DNA of 54,134 bases from Saprospiraceae bacterium (GCA_030728245.1 JANQZX010000090.1:1-54134); one strand, 5' to 3'. Positions 35,436-44,623 are shown, counted from the stretch's first letter. Notes: generated by a model not told the origin, from the letters alone. Numbers and translations: made by a program.

Positions 35436-37163
35436 ATGAAAAACATTAGAAATAAAATGTTGAAATATACTTCTTTGGCCTTTGCACTATTTATTTGCCT
35501 CCATCTTGAAGGACAAAATCTGAGCTCGTCTTTAAACCTTATTGTAGGTCCGGAAACCACTCAAAAAATGGAATTTGCATATTCCAATACTAAAGCTGGA
35601 AAAGAGTATGTAAAATACTTATTTAAAGTCTCTAATGATGAAACTATTATCTTTGATATTGGTGTTGAATCAGACGCTGAAATTCAGTTGGAAAAGCCTA
35701 AAAATGCCATCGTGTGTAACCCTTTAACATGGAATAATTTAGATGCTCCTACAAAAGAAAGTATTATTTCAGGTAATCAATCTGTACATCTTGTATTGCC
35801 TATCGGCTCAAATCAATATAGAATTACCCCTGTTTATGCAGTGGAATGGATTAAAACTTTGGGAAACAAGTGTGAATTCAGAAGTACCGACATGGAGTTC
35901 ATTATTGATCTGAATAGAGAGGTAATTCTTTCGACATCAAATAATTTGATTCAAAAGTTGTCAGAGGAAAAAGTTGGGCAATGCAAAATTTTTACCTTTA
36001 GAAAAAATTCAAAAATTCAAACAACGCTTTATAAAGACGTAACCTGGTCTCCAAAACTCGGTGTGATAAAGGAAACTTTTTCTGAAAATCAAGGTGAATA
36101 TGCTCTTTTAAGAGTTCAGGGAATTTCAGTTACAGAATATATGAATAAGCAATGCACACAGGATATAGCAATAAATCAAAAGGAAGTTACTCAGGATGTT
36201 TTAAGGACTAAAGGATCAGAAGAAAAAAGTTATAATGGAAAAACCCATGTGGTTGAGCAGGGGGAAACTTTTTTTGGTATCGCCAAAATCTATCAAATTT
36301 TACCAGGCGACTTAATGGATTTTAATCCTTCCATAGATCCTAATAAAATGAATATTGGTCTTGTTATAAATATTCCACCAACAACAAAGCCGAATGTAAT
36401 GACTGAGGGAATGTATGTCATGCAGGAAGGTGATAACAAAGAAAAAATTTCTCAACTTTTTGGTGTAACCCACCTGGATCTGAACAACTGGAATCCAGAC
36501 TTTGATAGGAAGGTTGTCGGTGACATTATTTTCGTTAAACCACCGTCTAAAGGTCCTGAGTTGGAAGGTGTGAGAACAAAAGGTGCGAATGTAACGGTTG
36601 ATAATAAACTAAATACTATATTAAAGACCCAATGGTGGGAAACAACGGATGGAAAACACATAGTAAAAGCGAACGAATCAATAGCTATGCTTTCCGCCGC
36701 CTACGGATTCACTGAAGAGAGATTCAGACACATGAACGGCCTTAGTCAGAATGAAAAAATCAAAGAAGGTCAAATACTAACAACCCTGGCTTGCCCGGTC
36801 CAAGTTAAAATGACGGAAAATCCTGCAAGAATATCTCCAGAAAATACAAAAACGGATAAAGGAGGGGTACCTGAAATAAAACAAGCAGGAGCTAAACAGG
36901 AGGAAGTCACACCTTATTTTGATATTCAAAATGGAAAAATAACCTCATTATTTTCAGAACCTGAAATTATTTCAACGGAGGTTGAAAACCAGAAAACAGT
37001 AAAAGGGTCCTCCTCTCAGAGAGAAATATACATTGTTCAGCAGGGAGACACGGTCAACGGAATTGCCCTAAAATTCAATTTATCCGAAACAAAACTTAGG
37101 CAATTAAATAAATTAGCTAAAGGAGAAGTAGTATTACCAAGACAGCGAATATTCCTAAACTAA
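35436..37163 (+). CDS. Exported LysM-repeat protein
   Basis: 575 residues from the ATG at 35436 (MKNIRNK..); the frame also runs to an upstream TTG at 35409, giving a poor leader. Signal peptide ends ..CLHLEGQ. Residues ~30-260 are an unrecognised beta-rich domain. Four LysM-type modules follow: THVVEQGETFFGIAKIYQI (~270), MYVMQEGDNKEKISQLFGV (~326), KHIVKANESIAMLSAAYGF (~406, degenerate) and IYIVQQGDTVNGIALKFNL (~530). LysM binds the glycan strands of peptidoglycan, so the protein is probably anchored to the wall in the periplasm. No amidase or peptidase domain is present. The stop overlaps the convergent patatin gene by 4 bp. Confidence 0.88.
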   Translation: MKNIRNKMLKYTSLAFALFICLHLEGQNLSSSLNLIVGPETTQKMEFAYSNTKAGKEYVKYLFKVSNDETIIFDIGVESDAEIQLEKPKNAIVCNPLTWNNLDAPTKESIISGNQSVHLVLPIGSNQYRITPVYAVEWIKTLGNKCEFRSTDMEFIIDLNREVILSTSNNLIQKLSEEKVGQCKIFTFRKNSKIQTTLYKDVTWSPKLGVIKETFSENQGEYALLRVQGISVTEYMNKQCTQDIAINQKEVTQDVLRTKGSEEKSYNGKTHVVEQGETFFGIAKIYQILPGDLMDFNPSIDPNKMNIGLVINIPPTTKPNVMTEGMYVMQEGDNKEKISQLFGVTHLDLNNWNPDFDRKVVGDIIFVKPPSKGPELEGVRTKGANVTVDNKLNTILKTQWWETTDGKHIVKANESIAMLSAAYGFTEERFRHMNGLSQNEKIKEGQILTTLACPVQVKMTENPARISPENTKTDKGGVPEIKQAGAKQEEVTPYFDIQNGKITSLFSEPEIISTEVENQKTVKGSSSQREIYIVQQGDTVNGIALKFNLSETKLRQLNKLAKGEVVLPRQRIFLN

Positions 37164-37936
37164 GAAAGTAGTGTTTTTTTAATTTGGTCTGCCTGTGCCA
37201 TGGTAGTTTCATAACCTATATCGTGAATAAGGTTGAATTTGGGCAATGAAAATAGGTAGAATTCCTGAACTTTTGGTTCGATGACAATATCACAAGCGAT
37301 AAGTTCTGGTTGGGTATTGGCATTCATAAACAATTCGAAACAACGCTGAGCAACTTGTATAGATGACTGATATTCTTTGTCTTCATCCATAGAAAGTGGA
37401 ATAACGTTTACACCTATTAATCTTTGCGCCTGCGAGATAATAGCAGAAGCAGGCAAATTATTTAAAATCCCCCCATCAGCGTACCTGTCTCCATTAATAA
37501 TTACAGGTTTAAAAACTAAGGGAATGGAACAAGAAGCTAAAATAGTATCTAATAACGGACCTTCATGAAAAATTTCAGTCTTTCCCTTGGTAAGATTTGT
37601 CGCCGTTACAAATAATTTCATTTGAAGATCTTCAAAATTAGGGGGAATACCTACATCGATTAAACGCTCTTTCAAATAATTTAAATTTGATATGCCTCCG
37701 GCCGACCATTCAAATCTAAAAAATTTCCACAAGCTACTATGACCAACGAAATCAATCATCTCCTTACTGGACAACCCCATAGCATAAAGAACACCAATAA
37801 TTGCACCAGCACTTGTACCTGAAATAACAGTAGGATGAATATTTAATTCATTCAATGCCTTCAAAACACCAATATGTGCAATACCTCTGGCTCCTCCGCC
37901 TGAAAGAACCAGGCCAATATCATGTTTAACCTTCAT
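37160..37936 (-). CDS. Patatin-like phospholipase / acyl hydrolase
   Basis: 258 residues. Oxyanion loop LSGGGARGIAHIGVL (~11-25), nucleophile elbow GTSAGA with Ser42, and the catalytic Asp154 in ADGGILNNLP, i.e. the complete Ser-Asp dyad of the patatin fold (RssA/YjjU-like size). Expected to hydrolyse acyl chains from phospholipids or lysophospholipids in the cytoplasm; no signal peptide. Monocistronic, convergent with the LysM gene (4-bp overlap), and divergent from the Oar-like receptor. Confidence 0.93.
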   Translation of the reverse strand: MKVKHDIGLVLSGGGARGIAHIGVLKALNELNIHPTVISGTSAGAIIGVLYAMGLSSKEMIDFVGHSSLWKFFRFEWSAGGISNLNYLKERLIDVGIPPNFEDLQMKLFVTATNLTKGKTEIFHEGPLLDTILASCSIPLVFKPVIINGDRYADGGILNNLPASAIISQAQRLIGVNVIPLSMDEDKEYQSSIQVAQRCFELFMNANTQPELIACDIVIEPKVQEFYLFSLPKFNLIHDIGYETTMAQADQIKKTLLS

Positions 37937-38011
37937 TTAATGTGATATAAATGGAAAGACCTAAAACCCAAATAAAAAATAGTTTACAAATAAATAACGT
38001 AACAATCTAAC

Positions 38012-38050
38012 AACAGTTCTGTTATTTTTTGGTTTATCTGATTACTTTTG
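38012..38050 (+). promoter_or_regulatory. Putative promoter and small palindrome of the Oar-like receptor gene
   Basis: TACTTTTG at 38043-38050 matches TAnnTTTG, 41 bases before the ATG. A short inverted repeat AACAG-TT-CTGTT occupies 38012-38023, about where the -33 element would be, and could be a regulator site. A TTTG at 38028-38031 is too near the -7 to be the -33 element. Confidence 0.4.
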
Positions 38051-38090
38051 TGGCTTATTTGAAAGAAATGTTTAATTAACAAACTATTCT

Positions 38091-41000
38091 ATGAAAAAAT
38101 TTACTATTAAATTTCTGTTTGGCCTTGTGGCCCTCCTTGGATTTAACCAACTTAATGCACAGGGTGTAACTACTTCATCTGTAGCAGGTAGGGTTAAAGA
38201 TTCAAAAGGTGAGTTCCTTGTTGGTGCCAATATTCAGGCGGAACATTTGCCTTCAGGTTCTCTTTACGGAAACTCAACAGACGATGGAGGTTACTTCAGA
38301 ATCCCGGGTATGCGTGTTGGTGGTCCATACAAAATCACTATCACTTACACTGGTTACAAAGAAAAACTTATTGAGAATGTTACATTAAGTTTAGGAACAA
38401 CAGCTACATTCAATGTTGAACTTACCGAAGATGCTATTGAGTTGAGCGGACTAGAGATTATTGCAGATAAAAATGACATATTTAGTGGTAACAGAACTGG
38501 CGCTGCAACGAACTTCAATTCTAAAGAGATTAATGCGCTTCCTACACTAAGTAGAAATGTACTTGGTTTCGTTGGTTTAACTCCTCAGGCGAATGGTAGT
38601 TCCTTTGGTGGCCAGGATAACAGATTGAACAACATTACCATTGACGGTTCTATTTTCAACAACTCATTTGGACTTGCTGGTCAACCAGGTGGACGTACAG
38701 GTGTTGCTCCTATTAGTTTAGATGCGATTGAGGAATTACAAGTAAACATTGCTCCTTTTGATGTTAGACAATCTGGTTTCGTAGGTGCCGGTGTAAATGC
38801 GGTTACCCGTTCAGGAACAAATGAATTTAGTGGCTCTGCTTACTATTTCACCCAAAACAGAGACTGGATCGGTACTAAGGCAAAAGAAGCTACAGTTACA
38901 CCAGGTCAATTCACTGATTATCAGGCAGGTTTCAGACTTGGTGGTCCAATTATCAAGAATAAATTATTCTTTTTTGCCAGTGGTGAAATTGACAGAAATA
39001 CTACACCTAATTTACTTGTAGCAAATAACGGATCACAAGCACAATCAGGTAACGTTACCAGTGTATTAGCATCAGATTTGAAGGGAGTTTCTGATTTTCT
39101 ACGTCAGAATTTTAATTACGAAACAGGCCCTTATCAAGACTACAACATGGGTCGTTTTGCCAACAAGTTGTTGTTGAAATTTGACTACAATTTGAATAAA
39201 AATAATAAAATTAGCCTTAGATATACCTATTTAGATTCGGATCAGGATGTTTATGTATCAGGAAGCTCTTCCTTAGGCTTGGGCGGTAGACGTGGTCCAA
39301 ATGCATTGAGCTTTCAAAATTCTAATTACATCATTAATGACGATATTCAATCAATTGTTGGTGAGTGGAACACGGTAATTTCAAATAAAATTTCAAATAA
39401 TTTTATTGTAGGCTATACCTATAACAACGAAGATCGCGGAACTTACGGTGAAATGTTTCCTTTAATTGAAATATTAAGAAACGGAGCCAGCTATATTGCT
39501 GCGGGCTTTGAACCTTTCACACCTAGCAATAGATTAAATTACAAGACATTCCAAATGTCTGATAATTTATCGTTCTACTTGGGAAAGCACACTATTTCTA
39601 CTGGATTTAATGTGGAGAATTTAAGTTTCGAAAACGTATTCTTCCCAGGTTCACAGGGTGTTTTTGTGTATAATAGCTTGGCTGATTTTTATACAGACAT
39701 GAACGACTATAAAGCGAACCCTTCAAGAACAACTTCACCCATTTCTCTTCGTCGTTTTCAATATCGTTATTCTGGCCTTCCTGGTGGTGCTGAGCCAGTT
39801 CAACCTACTCAGGTTCTTTATGCTGGTCTTTATGTTCAGGATGAAATTAATGTATCAGAGAAATTAAAAGTTACTCTTGGATTAAGAGCGGATTTACCTA
39901 TTTTTGAACCAACCGGTTTTGAAAATAAAAAAGTGAGTGGCGAACAATATCTTTTAAACGGTGAAAATATAAAAATTAACACCGCTGCATTACCTGAATC
40001 TAAAGTTTTATACTCACCAAGAGTAGGATTTAATTATGATGTAAAGGGTGATAAAACCTTACAGTTAAGAGGGGGAACTGGTCTATTTACAGGACGTCCT
40101 GTATTCGTTTGGATAAGCAATCAGATTGGTAATAATGGTGTATTAACAGGTTTCGAACAATTTGATAATACAAAAAACAGACCATTTACTACAACACCAG
40201 GTCAGTTTGTGACTAATCCTACCTTACCGTCATCGTATGAAATAGCTGTAACGGCACCTGACTTCAAATTTTTACAAACTTTGAGAAGTAATTTAGCATT
40301 AGACGTAAAATTACCTTTAGGAATAATTGGAACATTTGAAGCACTTTACAGCAGAAACGTAAACGGTTACATCTACTATGATGTAAACATGCAAAATGCA
40401 ACAAATAAATTCAATGGTATAGATACAAGATCAAGATATCCAGCAAGTGGACTATCCGGTACTGCGGCAAATAATGCTATTCGTATAAATCCGTCTACTG
40501 TAAATGCTATATATCTTACCAATACGAATCAGGGCGACGGTCTGACTTTAACCACCACTTTCAAAAAATCATTTAATAATGGATTATTTGCAAGCCTTGC
40601 TTACAACTATGGTCGTGCCAGAGATATGATGTCTGCTGGTTCTATTGCAGCTGGTTCATTTAGAGGTGTTCCTTCTGTAAATGGTAACAACTTTTTAGAC
40701 TTAGCTTTCTCAAATAACGACAGAAGACACCGTGTATTAGCCATTGCTTCTTATCGTTTAGAATATGGTGATTTCGGTGCAACACAGTTTGGTTTAACTG
40801 TTGACGGATTTACAGGATTCCGTTACAGCTACACTATTAATGGTGATATGAACGGTGATGCTATTGTTAATAACGATTTATTGTTCATTCCCAATAAAGG
40901 TTCTGACTTAAAATTCACTACATTGACAACTGGTGGTGTAACATTTACACCAGAACAACAGGCTGCTGCTTTTGAAGCATTTATCACTCAGGATAAATAC

Positions 41001-41372
41001 TTAAATGCAAATAGAGGAAAATATGCTGCTAGAAATGGTGCTATGGCACCAGGCTTAATCAGAGCTCAGTTTTCCATTGTTCAGGAGTTTTTCGTAAAAG
41101 TTGGGAACAAAAGAAATACGATTCAACTACGTGCTGATATTAGTAACTTTGGCAACCTTTTAAATGCTAATTGGGGAGTTTCTCAAAGAGTTATAACTAA
41201 TAGACCACTTTCTTTTGCCTCAGTTGGTACTGACGGTGTACCAACATATAGAATGTGGACTATTCCAGGTTCTGACGGAAAGCAGAAATTACTTGATACA
41301 TCATTCCAGTATAATGCTTCATTAGGAGATGTTTACCAAGCGCAAATTGGCGTTCGTTATATCTTCAATTAA
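38091..41372 (+). CDS. Oar-like TonB-dependent outer-membrane receptor
   Basis: 1093 residues. Signal peptide MKKFTIKFLFGLVALLGFNQLNAQ. A carboxypeptidase-regulatory-like domain (~30-110: SVAGRVKDSKGEFLVGANIQ, DDGGYFRIPGMRVGGPY), a plug-like region (LTPQANGSSFGGQDNRLNNITIDGSIFNNSFGL, EELQVNIAPFDVRQSGFVGAGVNAVTRSGTN) and a long barrel ending in YQAQIGVRYIFN. The NITIDG and NAVTRSGTNEFSGS motifs are typical of the OmpA-related Oar family common in Bacteroidota and Myxococcota. Its codon usage is smoother and richer in frequent codons than that of neighbouring genes, which suggests high expression. It has its own promoter and is closed by a strong terminator. Probably an abundant outer-membrane protein; ligand unknown. 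Confidence 0.92.
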   Translation: MKKFTIKFLFGLVALLGFNQLNAQGVTTSSVAGRVKDSKGEFLVGANIQAEHLPSGSLYGNSTDDGGYFRIPGMRVGGPYKITITYTGYKEKLIENVTLSLGTTATFNVELTEDAIELSGLEIIADKNDIFSGNRTGAATNFNSKEINALPTLSRNVLGFVGLTPQANGSSFGGQDNRLNNITIDGSIFNNSFGLAGQPGGRTGVAPISLDAIEELQVNIAPFDVRQSGFVGAGVNAVTRSGTNEFSGSAYYFTQNRDWIGTKAKEATVTPGQFTDYQAGFRLGGPIIKNKLFFFASGEIDRNTTPNLLVANNGSQAQSGNVTSVLASDLKGVSDFLRQNFNYETGPYQDYNMGRFANKLLLKFDYNLNKNNKISLRYTYLDSDQDVYVSGSSSLGLGGRRGPNALSFQNSNYIINDDIQSIVGEWNTVISNKISNNFIVGYTYNNEDRGTYGEMFPLIEILRNGASYIAAGFEPFTPSNRLNYKTFQMSDNLSFYLGKHTISTGFNVENLSFENVFFPGSQGVFVYNSLADFYTDMNDYKANPSRTTSPISLRRFQYRYSGLPGGAEPVQPTQVLYAGLYVQDEINVSEKLKVTLGLRADLPIFEPTGFENKKVSGEQYLLNGENIKINTAALPESKVLYSPRVGFNYDVKGDKTLQLRGGTGLFTGRPVFVWISNQIGNNGVLTGFEQFDNTKNRPFTTTPGQFVTNPTLPSSYEIAVTAPDFKFLQTLRSNLALDVKLPLGIIGTFEALYSRNVNGYIYYDVNMQNATNKFNGIDTRSRYPASGLSGTAANNAIRINPSTVNAIYLTNTNQGDGLTLTTTFKKSFNNGLFASLAYNYGRARDMMSAGSIAAGSFRGVPSVNGNNFLDLAFSNNDRRHRVLAIASYRLEYGDFGATQFGLTVDGFTGFRYSYTINGDMNGDAIVNNDLLFIPNKGSDLKFTTLTTGGVTFTPEQQAAAFEAFITQDKYLNANRGKYAARNGAMAPGLIRAQFSIVQEFFVKVGNKRNTIQLRADISNFGNLLNANWGVSQRVITNRPLSFASVGTDGVPTYRMWTIPGSDGKQKLLDTSFQYNASLGDVYQAQIGVRYIFN

Positions 41373-41383
41373 TCATTCATAGT

Positions 41384-41423
41384 AAAAAAGCCCTCTTAAC
41401 TTTAAGTTAGGAGGGCTTTTTTT
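41384..41423. terminator. Bidirectional intrinsic terminator between the Oar-like receptor and ctlX
   Basis: Arms AAAAAAGCCCTCTTAAC (41384-41400) and GTTAGGAGGGCTTTTTT (41406-41422), 5-nt loop, one G-U type mismatch, with A-tract on one side and T-tract on the other. It starts 11 bases after the receptor stop and overlaps the stop codon of the convergent CtlX gene (41422), so it serves both strands. Confidence 0.92.
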
Positions 41424-42369
41424 ATGCTTTAAATTTAAGAAAAATTTCAGCTAGCATACATCTTACGCTCCCCCCTCCATATTTTTCAATGATAGGAATA
41501 TTACCTTTCACTATTTTAGAAAAAGATTCAATACGAGTAATTTGAGATAATGAAAGCGACTCAAAGGCAGTTTGAGACATAATAAGCAACCTCTCTCCCT
41601 TTTCATTTTTTACAGCCAACATATTGCCAGCAAACTTAGCTATTTGATTCATAGAAATTGGAATAATCTCTTTTCCTGTTTCAAAAAATAATTTTTCTAT
41701 AGCAACTTTTTCATTGATGTCTGGTAAAGCCTCCCCTCCCCAGATAACAAAGTTTTCACTCAAAGCCATCATGACATTCGTATGATAAATATCCATGCCG
41801 CTTTTATCTTTAGCGTTAAAAACGCCTAAGCGATACCCCATTTTATCTGCCCATTCAACCAATAATTTATCATTTGTTCTGATGCTTCGACAAGCATAAG
41901 CGATTTTATTAGCTCTATCCAGAATTAAACTTCCTGTTCCTTCTAAATACTGTCCTACGTTTTCAGCAGACTCTAAATGAATGCGATGAAAAAGATGATA
42001 ATTCTCTTTTAATCCCTCAATAATATCTTCTCTTCTTTCCAATCTTCTATTTTTTGAAAACATGGGATAAGTAACCAAAGTTCCGTCAGAATGAGTTGAA
42101 AACCAGTTATTTGGAAATATTGAATCTGTTGTTTTTATAGAAATATCATCTTCTACCACGGTAATGGTTAAGCCATTTTCTCTTAAAACACAAACAAAAT
42201 CATCAAATTCCTTTACGGCCAAAGTGGCAATTTGTTTAGGAGATATAGTATGGTCATTTACCTGAAATGCATTGTTCGATGCAGTTTCCTCATTAAACCC
42301 AAAATGTGAGGGTCTTACCATTAACAGGTGAGAAGTTATACTGGGTTCCAGTTCAATATCAAATATCAT
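41422..42369 (-). CDS. Citrulline utilization hydrolase CtlX-like (arginine-deiminase superfamily)
   Basis: 315 residues. Guanidino-group-modifying fold signatures: LMVRPSHFGFN near the N-terminus, SIFPNNWFSTH, EGTGSLILDR, the catalytic His in IYHTNVMM and the nucleophile Cys in GGGSVRCMLAEIF at the C-terminus. These match the CtlX family, which opens the ureido/guanidino carbon of citrulline-like substrates, more closely than true arginine deiminase. Cytoplasmic. The start overlaps the SUI1 stop in ATGA (4 bp), so the gene is translationally coupled to yciH, downstream of hscA. Other citrulline genes are absent here, so the physiological substrate is uncertain. Confidence 0.87.
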   Translation of the reverse strand: MIFDIELEPSITSHLLMVRPSHFGFNEETASNNAFQVNDHTISPKQIATLAVKEFDDFVCVLRENGLTITVVEDDISIKTTDSIFPNNWFSTHSDGTLVTYPMFSKNRRLERREDIIEGLKENYHLFHRIHLESAENVGQYLEGTGSLILDRANKIAYACRSIRTNDKLLVEWADKMGYRLGVFNAKDKSGMDIYHTNVMMALSENFVIWGGEALPDINEKVAIEKLFFETGKEIIPISMNQIAKFAGNMLAVKNEKGERLLIMSQTAFESLSLSQITRIESFSKIVKGNIPIIEKYGGGSVRCMLAEIFLKFKA

Positions 42370-42713
42370 CCTCCCGATATTTTAGTTAACTTATAGTCAG
42401 CTGCTAATAATAAAGCCAACACCTTTGTACGATGATCACCTTGAAGAATAATTTCATTATCTTTTACAGCCCCCCCAACGCCACATTTTTGTTTCAATAT
42501 TTTACCTAAAGCCTCACAATCTGACATTTGGCCGATAAAGCCATTAATTAAGGTTACCTCTTTTCCTTTTCTCTGCTTTCTGTCCAGATGAATCCTTAAT
42601 ACTTGTTTAGAAGGCACTAAAGTCTCCATTTGCTCTCCCTGATCCATTTCGTATTGAAAATCAGGATTAGTAGAGTAAACTACACCTACCCTATTTTTTT
42701 CTTTTTTACTCAT
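42366..42713 (-). CDS. yciH: SUI1/YciH-family translation initiation protein
   Basis: 115 residues from the ATG at 42713, 1 bp after the hscA stop; an in-frame TTG at 42734 would overlap hscA and is rejected. The C-terminal ~80 residues are the SUI1/eIF1 fold: LRIHLDRKQRKGKEVTLINGF, LGKILKQKCGVGGAVKDNEIILQGDHR. E. coli YciH is a bacterial eIF1 homologue that can affect initiation fidelity in vitro and is linked to stress. Central gene of a three-gene operon. Confidence 0.93.
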   Translation of the reverse strand: MSKKEKNRVGVVYSTNPDFQYEMDQGEQMETLVPSKQVLRIHLDRKQRKGKEVTLINGFIGQMSDCEALGKILKQKCGVGGAVKDNEIILQGDHRTKVLALLLAADYKLTKISGG

Positions 42714-42714
42714 A

Positions 42715-44556
42715 TTAAATAGGTTTATTCCCAACTAAAGCAGAGGCCACTGCATGATCTAGTGCAACTTCTGCCAGAGGTCTCGTAAATGAATTTAATT
42801 CATGCATTGCCTGATCTATGGCAGATTTATCGTCCCCTTTGGTAGTTGAACGTAATAATTCACCTAAATCTTTCATTTTATTCACTTCATTTATATCAAA
42901 TAAACCCGCATTTTGTAAAATAAACTTATCTAAGTGATGAAGAACATTGGCTGCTTCATTTTTAGACTCTTGTAAGGCTCTGGCAGCTAAATCAGAAGAA
43001 GCATTTTTAATAGAATCGATGAGTAGAAGCGCCATTTCCTCTTCTGAGATGCCATATTGAGCCTGAATGATTACAGATGTTTCAACTCCGGAACGAAGCT
43101 CACTTGCTTTAACTTTAAGAATACCATCGGCATCTAAAAGAAATTGAATTTCAATTTTGGGAATACCCGCTGGCATGGGTGGAATACCTGACAAAACGAA
43201 TTCACCTAATTTTCTATTGTAAGCAACCAAGTCACGTTCACCCTGGAAAACAGAAACCATAAGTTTAGTCTGACCATCCACTGAGGTGGTGTAATTTCTT
43301 CCTACTTTGGTAGGAACCTTTGAATTTCTGGGAATAATGGTATCCATTAATCCACCTACGGTTTCAATACCTAATGAAAGAGGCGTTATATCCAATAATA
43401 ATAAATCTTCCTGGTTGCCAGCCAGAATATCAGCTTGAATAGCGGCACCTAGCGCAACAACTTCATCTGGATTCAACTGATCAAATACAGATTTTTGAAA
43501 AAAAGCACTTACCTCTTTTTTAACCAAAGGAACACGGGTAGAACCACCGACCATAATAACCTGATCTATGGAATTTATATCCAGATTTGCATCGGACAAA
43601 ACCTTTTTACAAGCCAATAATGTTCTATCAATCAGAGGTTTAATTAAAGATTCAAATCTAGAACGAGTTAATGATAATTCTCCAAAGCGTGTATCAGTTT
43701 CCTGAAACAAATCATGATCTGATAGATGTTTTTTAGCTTTTTCTGCTAGTTTTCTTAAAGAAGGAATAAAGGTAGGAGGAAAACCTTTCTGGTCACACCA
43801 ATGTCTGGCAATTAACTTATCCATATCATCACCCCCTAAAAAAGTATCACCGTGCGTTGACAGCACTTCAAAAACGCCATCTTGAATCTGTAGTACAGAT
43901 ATATCGAAAGTTCCTCCACCTAAGTCATAAACCGCCACTGTTTGAACAACTGATTTATCAAGGCCGATACCATAGGCTAAACTGGCGGCTGTGGGCTCAT
44001 TAATAATTCTTAACACTTCCAGGCCAGCTAATTTACCGGCATCTCTTGTTGCTTGTCTTTGCGCATCATTAAAATAAGCAGGAACGGTAATAACAGCTTT
44101 GGACACTATATTATCTAAAAGTTTTTCTACCCTGAATTTAAGCGATTTAAGAATTTCCGCTGACAATTCAATGGGCGTAAATGACTTATCTCTCAATTTA
44201 ATTTTCACTAAATTTTCGGGACCGGTATCAAGCAACTCATAGCCATAAAAGTCCTTATAAGCCAACAGATCATCATAAGATTTACCCATGAGCCGTTTGA
44301 CAGAATAGATGGTATTTTGAGGATCTTCTTCTATATGTACGCGCGCTTTTTCTCCAACGGAAAAAACGTTATCTTCAGAAAGATGAAGTAAAGAAGCTAA
44401 TAAAGCATTCTCTCCAAATTCATCCTTAACAACCTGAGCTTTACCATTTTCCATTATGGCAACCAAAGAGTGAGTGGTTCCGAGATCAATGCCAATAATG
44501 ATAGGATTCTCGTTTTTTATAGAACCACTTTTTAAATCAATTGCAAACTTGGGCAT
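42715..44556 (-). CDS. hscA: Hsp70-family chaperone HscA (Fe-S cluster assembly)
   Basis: 613 residues from the ATG at 44556; the frame continues two codons to a TTG. Hsp70 nucleotide-binding domain with IIGIDLGTTHSLVA, PAYFNDAQRQATRDAGKLAGLEVLRIINEPTAASLAYG, AVYDLGGGTFDISVL and VGGSTRVPLV. The substrate-binding domain reads LLLLDITPLSLGIETVGG, with GIPPMPAG and DADGILKVKASELRSGVE, closer to HscA (GIPALPAG, VDADGLLSV) than to DnaK. The C-terminal lid is short and there is no DnaK-type acidic tail. HscA works with HscB to move Fe-S clusters from IscU; those genes are not in the window, so a second, DnaK-like specialised chaperone is the alternative. Confidence 0.88.
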   Translation of the reverse strand: MPKFAIDLKSGSIKNENPIIIGIDLGTTHSLVAIMENGKAQVVKDEFGENALLASLLHLSEDNVFSVGEKARVHIEEDPQNTIYSVKRLMGKSYDDLLAYKDFYGYELLDTGPENLVKIKLRDKSFTPIELSAEILKSLKFRVEKLLDNIVSKAVITVPAYFNDAQRQATRDAGKLAGLEVLRIINEPTAASLAYGIGLDKSVVQTVAVYDLGGGTFDISVLQIQDGVFEVLSTHGDTFLGGDDMDKLIARHWCDQKGFPPTFIPSLRKLAEKAKKHLSDHDLFQETDTRFGELSLTRSRFESLIKPLIDRTLLACKKVLSDANLDINSIDQVIMVGGSTRVPLVKKEVSAFFQKSVFDQLNPDEVVALGAAIQADILAGNQEDLLLLDITPLSLGIETVGGLMDTIIPRNSKVPTKVGRNYTTSVDGQTKLMVSVFQGERDLVAYNRKLGEFVLSGIPPMPAGIPKIEIQFLLDADGILKVKASELRSGVETSVIIQAQYGISEEEMALLLIDSIKNASSDLAARALQESKNEAANVLHHLDKFILQNAGLFDINEVNKMKDLGELLRSTTKGDDKSAIDQAMHELNSFTRPLAEVALDHAVASALVGNKPI

Positions 44557-44579
44557 AAACAAATTAAATTTTATGTGTA

Positions 44580-44587
44580 CAAAACTA
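44580..44587 (-). promoter_or_regulatory. Putative -7 promoter element of the hscA operon
   Basis: Minus-strand TAGTTTTG, an exact TAnnTTTG match, 24 bases upstream of the hscA ATG. No -33 TTG was found; the place is occupied by the repeat structure at 44588-44623, which suggests activator-dependent or repressible initiation. Confidence 0.45.
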
Positions 44588-44623
44588 CTTTTTAATCCTT
44601 AAAAAGTTAATTTTATCCTTAAA
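44588..44623. promoter_or_regulatory. Palindrome and 20-bp-spaced direct repeats upstream of hscA
   Basis: A perfect inverted repeat CTTTTTAA-TCC-TTAAAAAG fills 44588-44606, directly abutting the -7 element. ATCCTTAAA occurs twice in direct orientation at 44595-44603 and 44615-44623, exactly 20 bp apart (two helical turns). This is the usual geometry of a transcription-factor site. The factor is not identifiable. The site could also serve the divergent transporter gene at 44670. Confidence 0.4.

Noticed and set aside
33052-41372. SusC/SusD polysaccharide utilisation locus
   Set aside because: Neither TonB-dependent receptor is followed by a SusD-like lipoprotein and no glycoside hydrolases are nearby; one receptor is Oar-like.
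38091-41372. Horizontal transfer of the Oar-like receptor because of its different codon use
   Set aside because: The smoother codon use is more simply explained by high expression; the gene has a native-type promoter, terminator and signal peptide.
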